The position numbers and the translations under genes are program-made. The notes under the pieces are model-generated. The model was not told where the DNA came from. It saw nothing but the letters and a program-made list of their open reading frames with translations, and searched no databases. DNA of 64,000 nt from Latrodectus hesperus (Eukaryota > Arthropoda > Arachnida > Araneae > Theridiidae): assembly GCA_037975125.1 (NCBI GenBank), contig CM075850.1:70599890-70663889 (forward strand), read 5' to 3'. Shown here one piece after another: positions 13,901 to 27,800 of the stretch (positions are counted from its first letter, which is position 1; each line of letters starts with the position of its first letter).

Positions 13901-16900
13901 TTGCATGATGTTATACAACTAAAAAAGGTAAGGATTGTTAGATTTGCTAATTAGAAAAACGATAATTAGATTTGCATCAAGTAATGCTGACACTTCTGGT
14001 ATGATTGATTATAACCTTATTAAAATTATACTAATATTTCATAATTATATCTACAGAATATTTTCATTTACATCTTTCCCTTATCATAACATTTTAAGTA
14101 CAACTTTTGTACACTAAAATAAATAAAAACTTTAAAAAATATGTCCAATAACTTACAATGAGCATTTTCAAGAGGGCAAATTCTTAAGCAAACACCAAAT
14201 TCATCTAATTCTAATATTTCAGTTTTGATAGATGGTACCTGTCTTGCCATAACTTGGACAAGCTAAAATATTAATTATTTAAGAACATAAGGAATCCATA
14301 AAATAGTAAAAATGGAAAACAAAATTATCTCTAAATATTAATTACCAAATTACAATTTAAAAGAAATATTTAAAAGATAGTATTAAAAATATGCAGATTT
14401 TTTCTACTAAAAAACATTATTATAGTAAGTATTCAAAATTTTTTATTAGAAATAAATTTATTATATCAAAACATAATATACAATTTCAAATTTTATTTGT
14501 AACAGTAAGCACATAAAATTTGAAAATGTATATTGTAAATGTATAAATGTAAACATGAACATAGATTGTATAATATTGCATAAATGTAATCAAATATAAT
14601 CAATTTATTATTTGAGAAAGACATAAAATACATAATATTATATAATTACATAATTTAAAGAAACTGTTTGTTTAATTAACTCACTTTTAGAATATAAAAT
14701 TTATCGTTTAAATATTTATAAATTTATAATAGAACTTTTATGTATTTTTTCCATAGTTCAAGAAAGCAGTGGTGCGCAAACTTTTTTCGACTGCGACCCC
14801 TTTTGAGAAAACTTTTGGCAACCCCTAGAGATAAATGTTCACAAATACTATGTATATTTTGCGCATTTCTTTCTTTCATCAAATAAAAACATCATCATAT
14901 TTGACTCATATTAATTTTATTTATAATTTTAAGAAAATACTTTTTGTATAACACAAAAATCAGTAAATTGCCCTTTCATGAGATGTATGTGACTGCAAGT
15001 TTCTAATTATATCATCAATGTTTAGATGTATGTTGCTAATTGCAATTCGCATATCATCATAGGGTTTAAATGCGAGCGGTGTTTAGTTTTTATTGAAAAT
15101 AGTTAGCTAAATCCAGTTTTACATAAACACGTTGATGCAAATTGTATTAACACTCTGATGGCATTCTTGCATAAAACGGGATGTTGCTTTTCCATGGATA
15201 ACCAAAATTTTTGGCAAGGCTGAATCTTAAGTTGATTTCGAAGAGCATGATCGCTAATTAGATCTATCAATTGCTCTTTCTCACTAATTTGAAGAGTTTT
15301 ACTGCATATGTCAAAGGAAAATGGATCACAAGTCTAACCAAGATCATTTTCAAGAAAATCCTCGAATCTTCTCGAAAAATTTTCCTTTAACTTTTCAATG
15401 TGATTGGAAATTATGTTTTTAAATGTAAATATATCGATATTATTTTCCTTGATAAAATCGTTAAAGCAAGGGAACATGTTGGTGTTGTTTTTATTCAGTT
15501 CAATTTGCCAGAGACTAAGCTTATTTTTAAAAGCTTGAGTTCTACTGGCTGAAGTTATGATAGTTGAATTCTCACCCTGAAAGCTCAAATTTTAGTCATT
15601 AAGTTTTTCAAAACTATCAACTATAAATAGCTCAGCTTCCCTAGCCAAACTTTATTGATATAATAATTTGCCAATCTATGTTTCGTTCCGATTAAAAACA
15701 TGTAGACTTCATTTCTCAAATCAAATATCCGTCGTAGTATTATTCACGTGAAAGCCACCTGACTTCGGTGTATAACAGTAAACTCACATACATTGAGCCC
15801 ATCTCATTCCAAAGTATTGAAAAAAGAAGGCTGTTGTGGCTATTGCATTTAATATAGTTAATGGAACAAACAGCATTTTGTAACATGTTGTGCAACTTTT
15901 CATCCATATCTTTTGCAACAAGAGCTTGCCGTGATGAATCATACAGTGATTAAATACCATATGAGGCACCACCTTTTGAATTAAGCCTCTGCACCCTTTA
16001 TAAAAACCTGTAAATGCTGCAGCTGCATCAGTACAAACCACAACACAGTTTGTCCAGGTAAGGGACTTTGTTTAAAAATATTCATTTATTACTTCGGATA
16101 TTTTTTCTACAGTTGTATTTCCTTCCAAACTTTTGCAACATAAAAACGTTTCTGTTATATTTTCATTAAAAATAAACCTAACGTGAATAATTAGTTGTGA
16201 CATTTTAGTAATATAGGTAGTCTTGTCCAGTTGTAAAGCAAATACAGATGAATTTTGTATGTGTTTTATGCCTTATGATTCGATATTTCGTGACATTTCG
16301 GAAATCCACCGAGACAGGGTATCTCTTGATAATGGTATTGTTTTTAGTTCATATCCATATTTATCACCATGCATAATTGATGTCATCTTAGTTGCTGCAG
16401 GAAGGATAAGGGATTCTCCAATTGTATGGAATTTCATTGTTTTTCCTATTAGATAAGAAACTTCTAAAGAAACTCGTAATGCTTCCTGAGGTATTGTTGT
16501 AAATTTCTTTAAATGTGCACTTTGAATTTTCAGATTTTCAGCTCATCTTTGAAAAGTATCGGCATGTTTATTTTGAAGTTCTTTATGTTTAGTTTCCAGG
16601 TGCCTTTTAAATTTAGCTGGTTCCATATCAAACGTTCTTCATCAACACAAAATGTAAAACCATTCTTAATAAATTCCTCATTGAATTTTCTTACTTTTTT
16701 AGATCAGTATTTTGCGACTCCTCATCAGTATTTGTTCGTTTGTTAGCTGAAGATGTACCTGGTGTATGTATTACCCATTATGAAAATAGGGGTTAAATTA
16801 TTTAAACTAAAACAAATAATATATAAAATTTTATCATTTTTTTTTCAAAAAATTCAATAAAATTAACAGAGCTCTTTCTCTAATAATAGTACATACCTGA

Positions 16901-19900
16901 TAACAAAAAGTAGCAAAGCCCAATAAAAATGTAAAAAATCATAATTACACAACGTCACATGATAAAACTCAAGGATAAACTAAAACAATTGCAGACCAAC
17001 TGCTACATGTTACAACTTCATACAAACACTTCACGTCTTCTGACTATCAGATACACTGCGTACCTCGCCATCTGCTTGGTTGAAGCGAATTTTTTCCCTT
17101 TCCCAGCGGCTAACGTCTAGTCAAAAAGGCGCTTTTCAGTAAAACTGGTGAATTACCGCGAAGAGGACACTATCTGCCGGAGTGAAAAACTTGCATCTTC
17201 ATACTTTACATACATTACGCATTGTGGTCAAAGAAAGAGCAGACAGCATGAAATTGCAATTAAACAGTGAGTGATGGCGCTTCACTCTTTATATGTACAC
17301 TGTATAGTATGCAGCATGCAGGCATAATGCACTTCACAAAAATTTGGCGACCCCCAAAAACAGGGGTCGCGATCCCTAGTTTGCGCACCACTGCACTAAA
17401 GTATCATGCCATATGCGACCCAATCAAATCTAATCATGACTCAAATTAAAAAGAAAATAAACCTGATCTACTTTTAATGTTTATTTTGCCATTAATACTT
17501 GAAAAATGATAATTGAATAACCAACTGAGGATTTAGGAGAATTATATGATAACTTATTACTTTTAAACTGAGATACTTTTAAATTATCTTTCACACTGTA
17601 AAAGAAAAGTTTCGTAATGATAAGAAATGCAAATTACTAAATCATAATCAATTATAATAAAGTAAAAATTACAGCATAAATTAAAAATCATTTATATGAT
17701 TAAAAAAATATTTTAACATAAATTTTCAATTTGATCCCCTTAAAATATTTTTTAAAAATTACTTTTAAACTCCAAATTTCATAAAATAAGCATAAAATGA
17801 AAATGACAATATAATAGTTAAAAAAATAATAGAATCTTATCTCAAAATTTGTATTCTTATTTTAATAATGCACACATGAGAATCTGATAATAATAAACAT
17901 TGCACAATAATTAAACACATAATATCAGACTTATTTAATTAACAGTTCATAGTTTTAAAAAATTATTATTTTTATCATCTATAAGAATTAAGATTCATGG
18001 AATTATTAATTGTGTAAGATTCTTGAGTAATAGTTTAATTAAAGAATGAAAAGGAGGTACAATAGTTAGAATAATTAAATACTTACTGTATAGAAGAAAA
18101 AAACCAAATATATAAATTCTAATCAACTGTGCTTTGAAATAGCCTGAATTTATCATGGCTAATAATCAGCTGCAACTTAGAATATGTTATAGCATTAAAC
18201 TTTAAGCATCCAATTTAATGTCCTTTTAATAAATTTTCCTCGTCTATCAATTTTAAAGGAATAAAATAAAAATTGTACTTGAATAAATTAAAAGGATCAA
18301 CTGGAAATTAATCTGGAGTAAGTTAACATTGGAGAAAAATACTGGTTGAAGATATAAGATACTACAGGAATCTTAAACATTGAAAACCACATTTCTTTAA
18401 TTTGAAAAAGGACACAGAATGCAATGAAAAACGAATTGGTTTAATTATTGCAAAACAATCATTTTTCACTTGGTAACCACAACAGTTTTAAGTATATTTA
18501 CTCGAGATGATAAACAAACCCATGAACTATTGATTTGAAAGCCACAGTTCTAACTATTTAGTTATTGGGTCAGATACTAAAATTATGGTTCATCATACCA
18601 ATAAAGAAATTTAAATTGGCAAAAAAAATTTCCATACTTTTAAGAATAATACATTTCCCTATAAAAATAGTATTGATTTCTTTTTTCTTAAAACTTTTTG
18701 ATTGCATTATAATTATCATTAGTTGATTAAAGATTTTTACTTCATAAAAGTTAATTTAAAATTTAGAATTAAAAATTTACATAAAATAAAAAGCAAATAG
18801 GGTAATTAAGAACTGCATGATATATAAGAATTAAAAGCATATTTAATTAAAAGCTTACCCATGAATTTAAATTATCATAATAAGGTGGATTCTTTTGAGG
18901 TATGTCCCCATCTAAAACGAAACAGAGTTATAATTATTTGTAGAAATAAATTATATTTAAAAATTTTTAAATGACAAATTATTTTCTTACATGTAAACTT
19001 ATAAAATTTTTACTTAAATTGAGAAAAATATAAGTAGTTTCATCAGACATTCTTATACTCTTCATAACATTTGAACAATATTCATTAAAATATTTATTAT
19101 TAAAATTCAAATATATCTGATTCCTCTTTATTACTTAAAATATAATTAGATACCTGCATTTACATAAATAAAAAAACTGTAATCAATTTTTAGCATATCA
19201 AAAAAGATATCATAAGTAATAACAAAGGTAAATTGTGAAAAAATATTTAATGGTGCAAATTTTTGCAGTTATCAGATGTTTTGGTTAACAAATACCATTT
19301 ACTATATTTCTCTGTATATAATGCACAAATTATATGTTAAAAAGTTTCAAATTTCATTGTGCATATTATTTGCTACTGCGAATAATCTAATAACTTCTTT
19401 CTAAAACTATATTGTAAACTTCTTCAGCAGAAAAGTTTACAATATAGTTTTTAAAAAATGTCATTTATGTTTCATGAAATAAATAACTGATGGTCCAATG
19501 ACTAGGTTGATTTATTTTATCTATAGTTAGTTTTGTTCAATTAAGTTCAAGAACGAATTTGGTTCCTCATAAAAATATTATAGTTAAAAAAACAGTTGCT
19601 ATCATTTTGCTTGTCATGCTTGAGTTGCTTTATTCTGAAAATATTTAAGTTTGTACATTGTAATGTGGAAGCAAAAACTTTTAAATTACACAATAAGTTT
19701 TAAACTAAAAGTTATAGAGAAGGCAATTAAAAAATATCAACAAATGTGTTAAAAAAAGAGCAGTACCAAAGAAGAAATGTATCCAGTGCACAATTTGAAA
19801 ATAATCTATTTCCTTCATTTAATTTTTAACGAAATAAATTTTATTTTTAAAAAATATATCTAACTTGATTTTAAAAATTAGTAAAAAATATAAATCAACA

Positions 19901-22900
19901 AGTTTTACTAGTTCTCGAAATTATCACTCTTGATTATCTTGTGCTATAATCTCAGTTTATCTCACTTTGTGATGAGGTGGAACCAAACAATATCTTTATC
20001 ATAATATGTTTTTTTCATAATTTATTATATTTTTAATCATACTGTGTATTTTTTAATTTACCTCATTACCAGCAGTATATATTTTTGACTACTTGCAAAA
20101 AATATTGCAGCGTATTACACACCCCTATGGATTATGCAACCCTTTTTTTACCCCCTTTTACACGAAAGAAAATCTTGCAGATAATACAATGGTGCATATT
20201 ATACACAGAAAAATACAATAATAAAATTTAGAGGTGATTGAAATAACGCAACCATGAAGATATTAGAAATAATCAAAGCACTGTTGTTTTTTCTGTTCCA
20301 TTATTGCAGTCTTAGATGCTTATGGTACAGAAAGAAAATTTTTATGGTAAGAAAATTGCTTATGGTAAGAAGCTTTGGAAGGTCTTTGGTATTGCTTATG
20401 GTAAGAAAATTTTAAGAAAGTTTCATAGAATTGTAAACAATAAAGATCTATATTCCAACACATTATAGTAAAACATTTTCAACCAGATATTTGATGCTGC
20501 TACATGACATGTCACAATTATATGATACACAGAATAAATTTAAAATTCTATACATAGAATTGTAATAATAGATATAATAGTAATAATAGAATTGTAATAA
20601 TAATATGAATATAAAATAATAGATTTAGATGACATTTTGTCCCACATGTAAAAATCATCATGATTAACATAAATATTAAATTTAACATACCATTTGAAGG
20701 CTTTGGTATATATTGGAAGACAAGTACAGGCGTTAAAACATCAAATAAGACCTGAAAATAATGATTTTCATCAGATTATATTATGAAAACTAATAATTAC
20801 AAATGATTTAACAACAATAACTATTCACAAATTATCAACCTTCTTTAATATTATTTAATGTACAAAATGGATGTGCAATGTTTAGAATTAAAAAAACAAA
20901 CTACAATCATGTTCAACAAAAAATTTGATAACCAATTAAGATAAATTAGAATTAAAAACTAAGTTGCTAAAAATTTAATGCTTCTACATATATTTTATGA
21001 AAAATCGAAACATTTTAAAATTTATAAAACAGAAGAATGCATCATTCTTATTAAAAATTACTTGTATAACTCATTAAAATTACTGAGTTACATTGTATCA
21101 CCCAAAATTGTAGAATTAAGTAGTATTAAAATTGTTTTAAATTTTTTATTTAGACTTACTAAAAGTGAACTTTGGTGATAAAAATTGCACCAAAATGCTC
21201 AAATTTAACAGCAAGATAAAGTTGTGAACTGGATTTAAAAAAAGACATAATCAATAGTGCTAAGTTTATTCCCGAACAAACATTAACATTGAATTATTGA
21301 TGTTCAGCTACTATTTGTTTTTCAAAAAATACAGTACTTCATATATATAAATTATGCATCCCTAATATGCATGCATCATTTATGCATTTAAAATAATATG
21401 GGCTTCCTAGTTCTATTATGTCACAAAAATAAAATACAATCTGGTTACATACAATGCATGATGTATATAATGAATAAAATATAAAAAAGCATCCACCTTA
21501 GCAAATGACATCCTCAGTACATTAGTAAATAGTATCTGAAAAGAAATGAAGCAATTGGATGTGTGCGCAAATGAAAAACTTTTGCATTTTCAGTGGTAAG
21601 AAACAATCCAATGGTATCTTTGACAAAAAAATCTGAATATCTAATTCTTGATTTTCTATACAAATTATTACTATAAAAAGATAAATAAATAGAAGCGGTT
21701 AAGAAATAAAATTTTTTACCTCAAAGTATTTTCAAAAATTCATTGCATGGATTTTCACTGTATACAATTATATCAGTCAAGAGTTAGAATTATAAAATAT
21801 GAAGGTAAAAGCTGTTGAATATTTTAGTCAGCAAAAGTGATTAATCAACTGCCATAATCTTTTTCAAAGAATAAAATCAACAATTGGTATATTTCTAATA
21901 ATTTACAGGTGGTTATCAAGGAGCGATTTGACAACCACCAGTAAATAACTGATGAAGCATTAACTAAGATCAGTGTAATCTGCTTTAACAGAAATTATTA
22001 TAAAGGAACTGCAGCACATTTTACATGAAATTCTCAACTGAAGATCTGAATTGAATTGACACATCAAGACAAATATACACAAAATTATCAGATAAATTTG
22101 AAAATTTCCATTAAAAGTTATTAAGTGTATCTATCAAAAGACCTGATGAAAGATAATGTTATGAGATTTTTTATTGTTTTTTTAACAAGTTTAAACTAAA
22201 ATTTAATTCCATAATCTGCAAGCATTTTCAAAAAAATTTCTTTGAACCTAAAGATTAAATTAAATTATACTTATATTTTATTTATCTTATTATTCTAAAC
22301 AGATGATACGTAACTCCTAAACCTTTCACAAATTAAATATTTACATACCTGCCAACCTTGGAGAAAAATAATCAGTATATTTCACTGATTTTGAGGCAAA
22401 AACCAGGAGACACTATTAGTGACATTTTTGTTTCAAACGGAATGTTTAAAACTGTAGTAACGCAAAAAGACAATTTTACTGTTTATATTATACATTCTGA
22501 GGATGATTTGTGTTAAAAATATTTTGTGTTAATTTTTTAATAAAATATTCATCAACTTTATAAAGAAACTATGGAAGATAAACGAACATACCACATGTAA
22601 AAAAATAAGCAATGTTTATAGCTCAATATTTATTTTATAGGACAATTTTTACTATACTAGTGCAATTTATAAGTATTAAACTTATAAAATTACATAAAAA
22701 CAAAAATAAAACATAAATTTAGTTCAAGGACAAATACGTTGCTTGACGGAAATATTTTTCTAATTAAGTTACTAATAACTAGAAATATTCCTTTTAACTG
22801 AACTGCATTTTTTTTTTCTTGTAAACAAGCATCTAATGCCTGCTCTTAATGTTAATTATATGACTGCCAACTTGTAGAAGTCTCAGCAGTCACAGAATCC

Positions 22901-24804
22901 TCAACTCAAAGCAACATTTTTATTATATCATTGTATTAATGTGTCCTCTATTTCAGCTCCTAAAACAACTCAATGAACTTTTTCTAGCAAAATTTTGTCT
23001 GTTTTTAAATTTTTTCACTGAAATTGCCAAAGAACAGTAAATTTTCATACATTATCGGGAAATTAGAAGAAATTATGAAAAATCAGGAGTTTCCCGATAA
23101 AATCCGTAGAGTTGGCAACTGTGTATTTACTAAGAATGGAAACAAGAAACAGAACATCTTATTACTTTTCCATAATTAACTAACAATTTATAAAACCAAT
23201 ATATAAATTTAATATAAATTACAATATCAATAAAGTTATTCAAAAAATCTAAATACAGTTTTTAACTGTGTGTGTGAGTAAGAGAAGCAATTTCATATTT
23301 TTTCATAAAACAATATTAATATTTACTATATTGACATAATATGGCATATTTTACATAAAAATGCAGAGAGCACAGCTACTATTTCAAAAATAATCTAAAT
23401 TTTTCTTAATTAAATGAAATATATTTCCAAAATTTAATAACACATTTAATAACATATGCAATCAAAAATAAAATAATGCTAATATTAATTAAGAAATTGG
23501 TTATAAAATTAACTTTTAATTGATTAATTAGAGTTTATGAAAATTATTTTTCCATTTTAATCCATGTTTCATTTCATATAAAAAAAATTCATACGCATGA
23601 TTATAATATTAAGATATTTTACTAAACATTATCATAATGTCAAATCAATTTATTAAAAAATATTAAGCCTTTAATATAAAATTGGAAAAATCCTTTTTTC
23701 AAAGAATTTCACTTAAATTCTTTGCAGAAATGATTTTTAATCTAAAATGGTCTTCTGCTTGAATTATTTAAATTTTATAATTAAGAAGAATCAGAAAATG
23801 AAAAAATTATACACATACCACTGTTGGAATGCTTTTCTCTCCAATATCTGATATTTCATATCGTTGACCATCCTTAGGTGCAGGCTTCCTTTTACTCTGA
23901 TAAACATTATAAAATAAAACTGTAACATTAATTAGTATTTTAAGATAATATACATACAAAATTACATTTATGGTAGCAAATTTGAAATTGAAATTCATAA
24001 TGCTGTGAAAATCTTCACAAAAAAAATTTGCTACCAGTGCAAATAAGCAACTGCCAAACAATTTAGTAGTCACACAGGATATTAAAAAAATGATAAAAAG
24101 AACAAAAATCTAGGACAATGTTAATGATGCATTTTGTGGATTATGAGTTTTATTTATTTATTTCCATTTATATAATATTTTATTCTTATTCTTATACTTG
24201 TTTATTCTTATTATTATATTTATATAAATGATACTTTTATTATTTTTGTTGATTTTGCTGAAACACTCAATAATTGACTTAATAGTAGAAATGGACTCTT
24301 GAGAAAAGTACATCCTATGACAAAAGGATCTATTTTTCTAAGGAGTCCTAAAAAGAGTTGCAATATTTATCATATTTGCATTCACATTGGTGTGAATATT
24401 AGTTCCAAATCTAGAAATAAATTTTAATTACTTTATTGAAAGCGATTCAGGGATTTTAATTCTAGCAAGTATGATAGATTTAAACTTTTATTTTTTTCTT
24501 TTGTTTTTATATTCATAAAAATAAATAATTTCTGTATTCATTTTAAATGTAATACAATATTTAATTCTAAGATTGAAGATTAAATGGCTTTGCAGTTTTC
24601 TAGAAATATATTTTATTTTTAAGTTTTGATGGACAAAATTATTTTTTATTTTTACATCAATTCAAATTTGCAATTTAAATACTATAAGTATCTGCAAATG
24701 AATTTAACACTTTCAGTACAAATAACACATGACATTCCTAAAATATCAATATAAAAAATTCCATGCAAGAAGGGACTATATCTTGGCAATCATTTTTTGC
24801 TAGC

Positions 24805-24869
<65 letters not shown>

Positions 24870-27800
24870 TATTATAAATGATAATATTAATATAGTACAA
24901 TTCCTTTAAATAAGAATAAAGAATTTAAGTAATTTGGTAGAATTTTCAACTGTCTGCAAAAATTCATAACATTCAAATAATTGATTGATCTCATCACATT
25001 GGTAAATCCTTTGATTTATACAAATTTTTACATTCTCTGTTATTTAAATCATGGTTTGAATAAAATTTCACATTAATTTGCAAAAAATTATTATAATCAT
25101 TTCTAGAATTGAAATAATTTCTCCTGTTATCAATAATACAATTAATTTTACACAAAAATATTTTGCTTCCCGAGTTTTAGATTTTGTATCTTGGTTGCCA
25201 CATTTTCACATGTTATTAAACACAATTTAGTATAAACTGCAAACAATACTTTTCATTTATAAATTTCTTTTTTTCATTTTAATAGTTAAAGAACCAATTT
25301 ACTTCAATGACATAATTTTTTTCCTATTTTAAACAATTATAATAATAAATATTCAACTATAAAATTAATATTTAGTTATTGAAAAAATACTCACAATGAT
25401 TCTAAACTCTGAAAATTTTGTCACACTTTCTAGCAAATGATCAGCCTAAAACATGTAAAATTTAATTATAGTGATTAATATGGTAAAAATTAAGTAAACT
25501 AAAATGATAAAATGTGCTTCAAAACCTACTCATAAAATGTTAATTAAAACAAAAATTCTTAAAAGTCAATTCACATAATTCTAAAAAATTACTCTATGCA
25601 ATCATAACTAATAATGCAATATATTTGCATACAATTATAAGCATAAACTGGAAACCATTTACTTCAAAAGGAATTATTATAACACTTTGATGCAAGGTAC
25701 TAATATAAAAGATGAAATGGTTTCAAATTGTTATCAGTAAGGAATCATATCTCCAACAAAGGGAATCACATAATTTATGAAATAAAAACAACAATCTGAA
25801 TTATCCTGTGATTTAGATATTGTTCTTATATATAAATTAAACAAATTTCTTTTTAAAAAATAATTATAAATAAATAGCAAAATATTAATAATTAGCACTT
25901 AATATATTAACAATAAATATGCTATGTAGCCTTAAATTTATGAGACTAACAGAAAATAAATTTATATACAAGATCTTTCCAGATCAATTTAATCAAACAA
26001 GAAATCATTTGAACAATTTTGATTCCTGCTCATTTGGATAAAATACAATAGTTTTATCATGATTTATTGATATCAGAGAGAGAATAAACAAAACTCAAAA
26101 TTTGAAAATATAACTGTATTTTATTTACTATTAAGGAACTATAAAATGTCACTATCATTTATATCTTATAAGGATACAATAGGATGAAAAGGTTGAGTAG
26201 AGTTATTTTCTTATTATGTAAAAATATAAATGAGAAATATTTTATGGCAAATGAAAAAATTAATTGTTATTAATAGCTATTTAGACAGATACAGACAAAT
26301 ACTAAAAACAACCAATGAGCTTAAGGAATTAGAACAAGCTGAAAATAATCCACAAAAGAAATTTCTTTTTCATGGATAATCACATCTCTAGATCACATTA
26401 TACACAGAAATGGCATACAACCCGAAAAAAACATAAAAAGAAAGATTTTATAAATTATTTTTGAGGAAATATACAACAGTAAATTAACAATCGCATTAAA
26501 AATTTAAAAACATCAAAAAAATCATTGACAAAAAAATTATGAGCTCATTCACAAAAATACACTTCTTGAATATTAACTAATACACAGCAAAAATTTTAAT
26601 ACCTATTTAGGATTTCAAATAAAAAAATAGTAACAAATATTTCAATTAAAATGAACTTACTTTTAAAAAAATTTCAGAATTACTCAAAAACAATTTTTAT
26701 TTATAAGCAATTTAAATTACTTTTAGCATTTGTTTATACCAATATATCTTTATCAGCATTTAATTTAATTTGTATACAAAAAGAAAATTAGTCTATCAAA
26801 TACTTGCAATTATAATTCGATTTAAAGCTACTTTTGATGTTAAGCTTTTACAAGGTGTCTCAGATGAAATACTTAATTTGACACATTTACATTGAAAACA
26901 AAGAGCTAAACAATTTTATTAGATATAAAATAAAATGTTAATTCTGAAAATTACTATTTAAAATATTGTATTAAAAAGTCATGTTAATTATGATTCACTT
27001 TTACTTCATGTTTGCAAAGGCTAAAAATTAAAATTATTTCAAAAATTTAAATATGCATAGTAATTTTATGTCTAGATATTTGGGTTAATTTTATGCTCTT
27101 TCGGTTAAAATACTCTCACTAACATATGATCTTCTAGCACTATAAAGCACCTCTACATCTCTATATAAATTTTCCTAAAGTATCAAATAATGAATTTCCA
27201 TAGACTGATTTAGTGTGTCATTCAGTAGTCAAATTTGCATAGTCTAACTGAAACAGAATCTAAAATGATTTTAAAACCATAATGTATATCTCAACCTCAG
27301 ATGGGATTTAAATTCAAAGTGACCACATTTTATGCAAGTAGTTTTTTTTATTGAAAAATGCTGAGCTATCTGGCTAACCAGTAGAAATCAATGAGACCCA
27401 TAACAAGGAATTAACTGATTCAGATCGCCATAATATAACATGTGATCCTGCATTAAAAATAACTTAAAAAAGCTTGGCTGTGCAAGAAACTCAATCTATG
27501 GATCTCTTGCCAGCTTACAGATATTCATTTGGCACAATGCATTATCATCTGCAATTTACATATGAAATGCAACAAAATGTATACATTTCTGAAAAGTCTA
27601 ATAATAGTTTATAACAATGCTAATTAGGAGAGATCTTGGGTAATGCAAGATGAACCAGCCAAGACAACATCGAAAGCAAAGATTCATCAAAAATCATTAT
27701 GTCAGACTGATGGTATTATAAATGGATTCAATATTTTGAACTGTCATCAAATCAAATGATCAATTCAAATGTGAACATACAGCATCTTGCCTAACTGTAT

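Noticed and set aside
16223..16746. Two plus-strand 77-residue open frames
   Set aside because: They are antisense to the hAT transposase pseudogene.
23897..24073. Upstream part of an 88-residue minus-strand frame
   Set aside because: Only the 3' part is PDXDC1 exon 12. The rest is intron, before an AG acceptor, with no family similarity.
24100..27280. Possible additional exons in long AT-rich introns
   Set aside because: The PDXDC1 exon series is already complete and in phase. I saw no conserved coding block or splice-bounded frame here apart from exon 11 and repeats.
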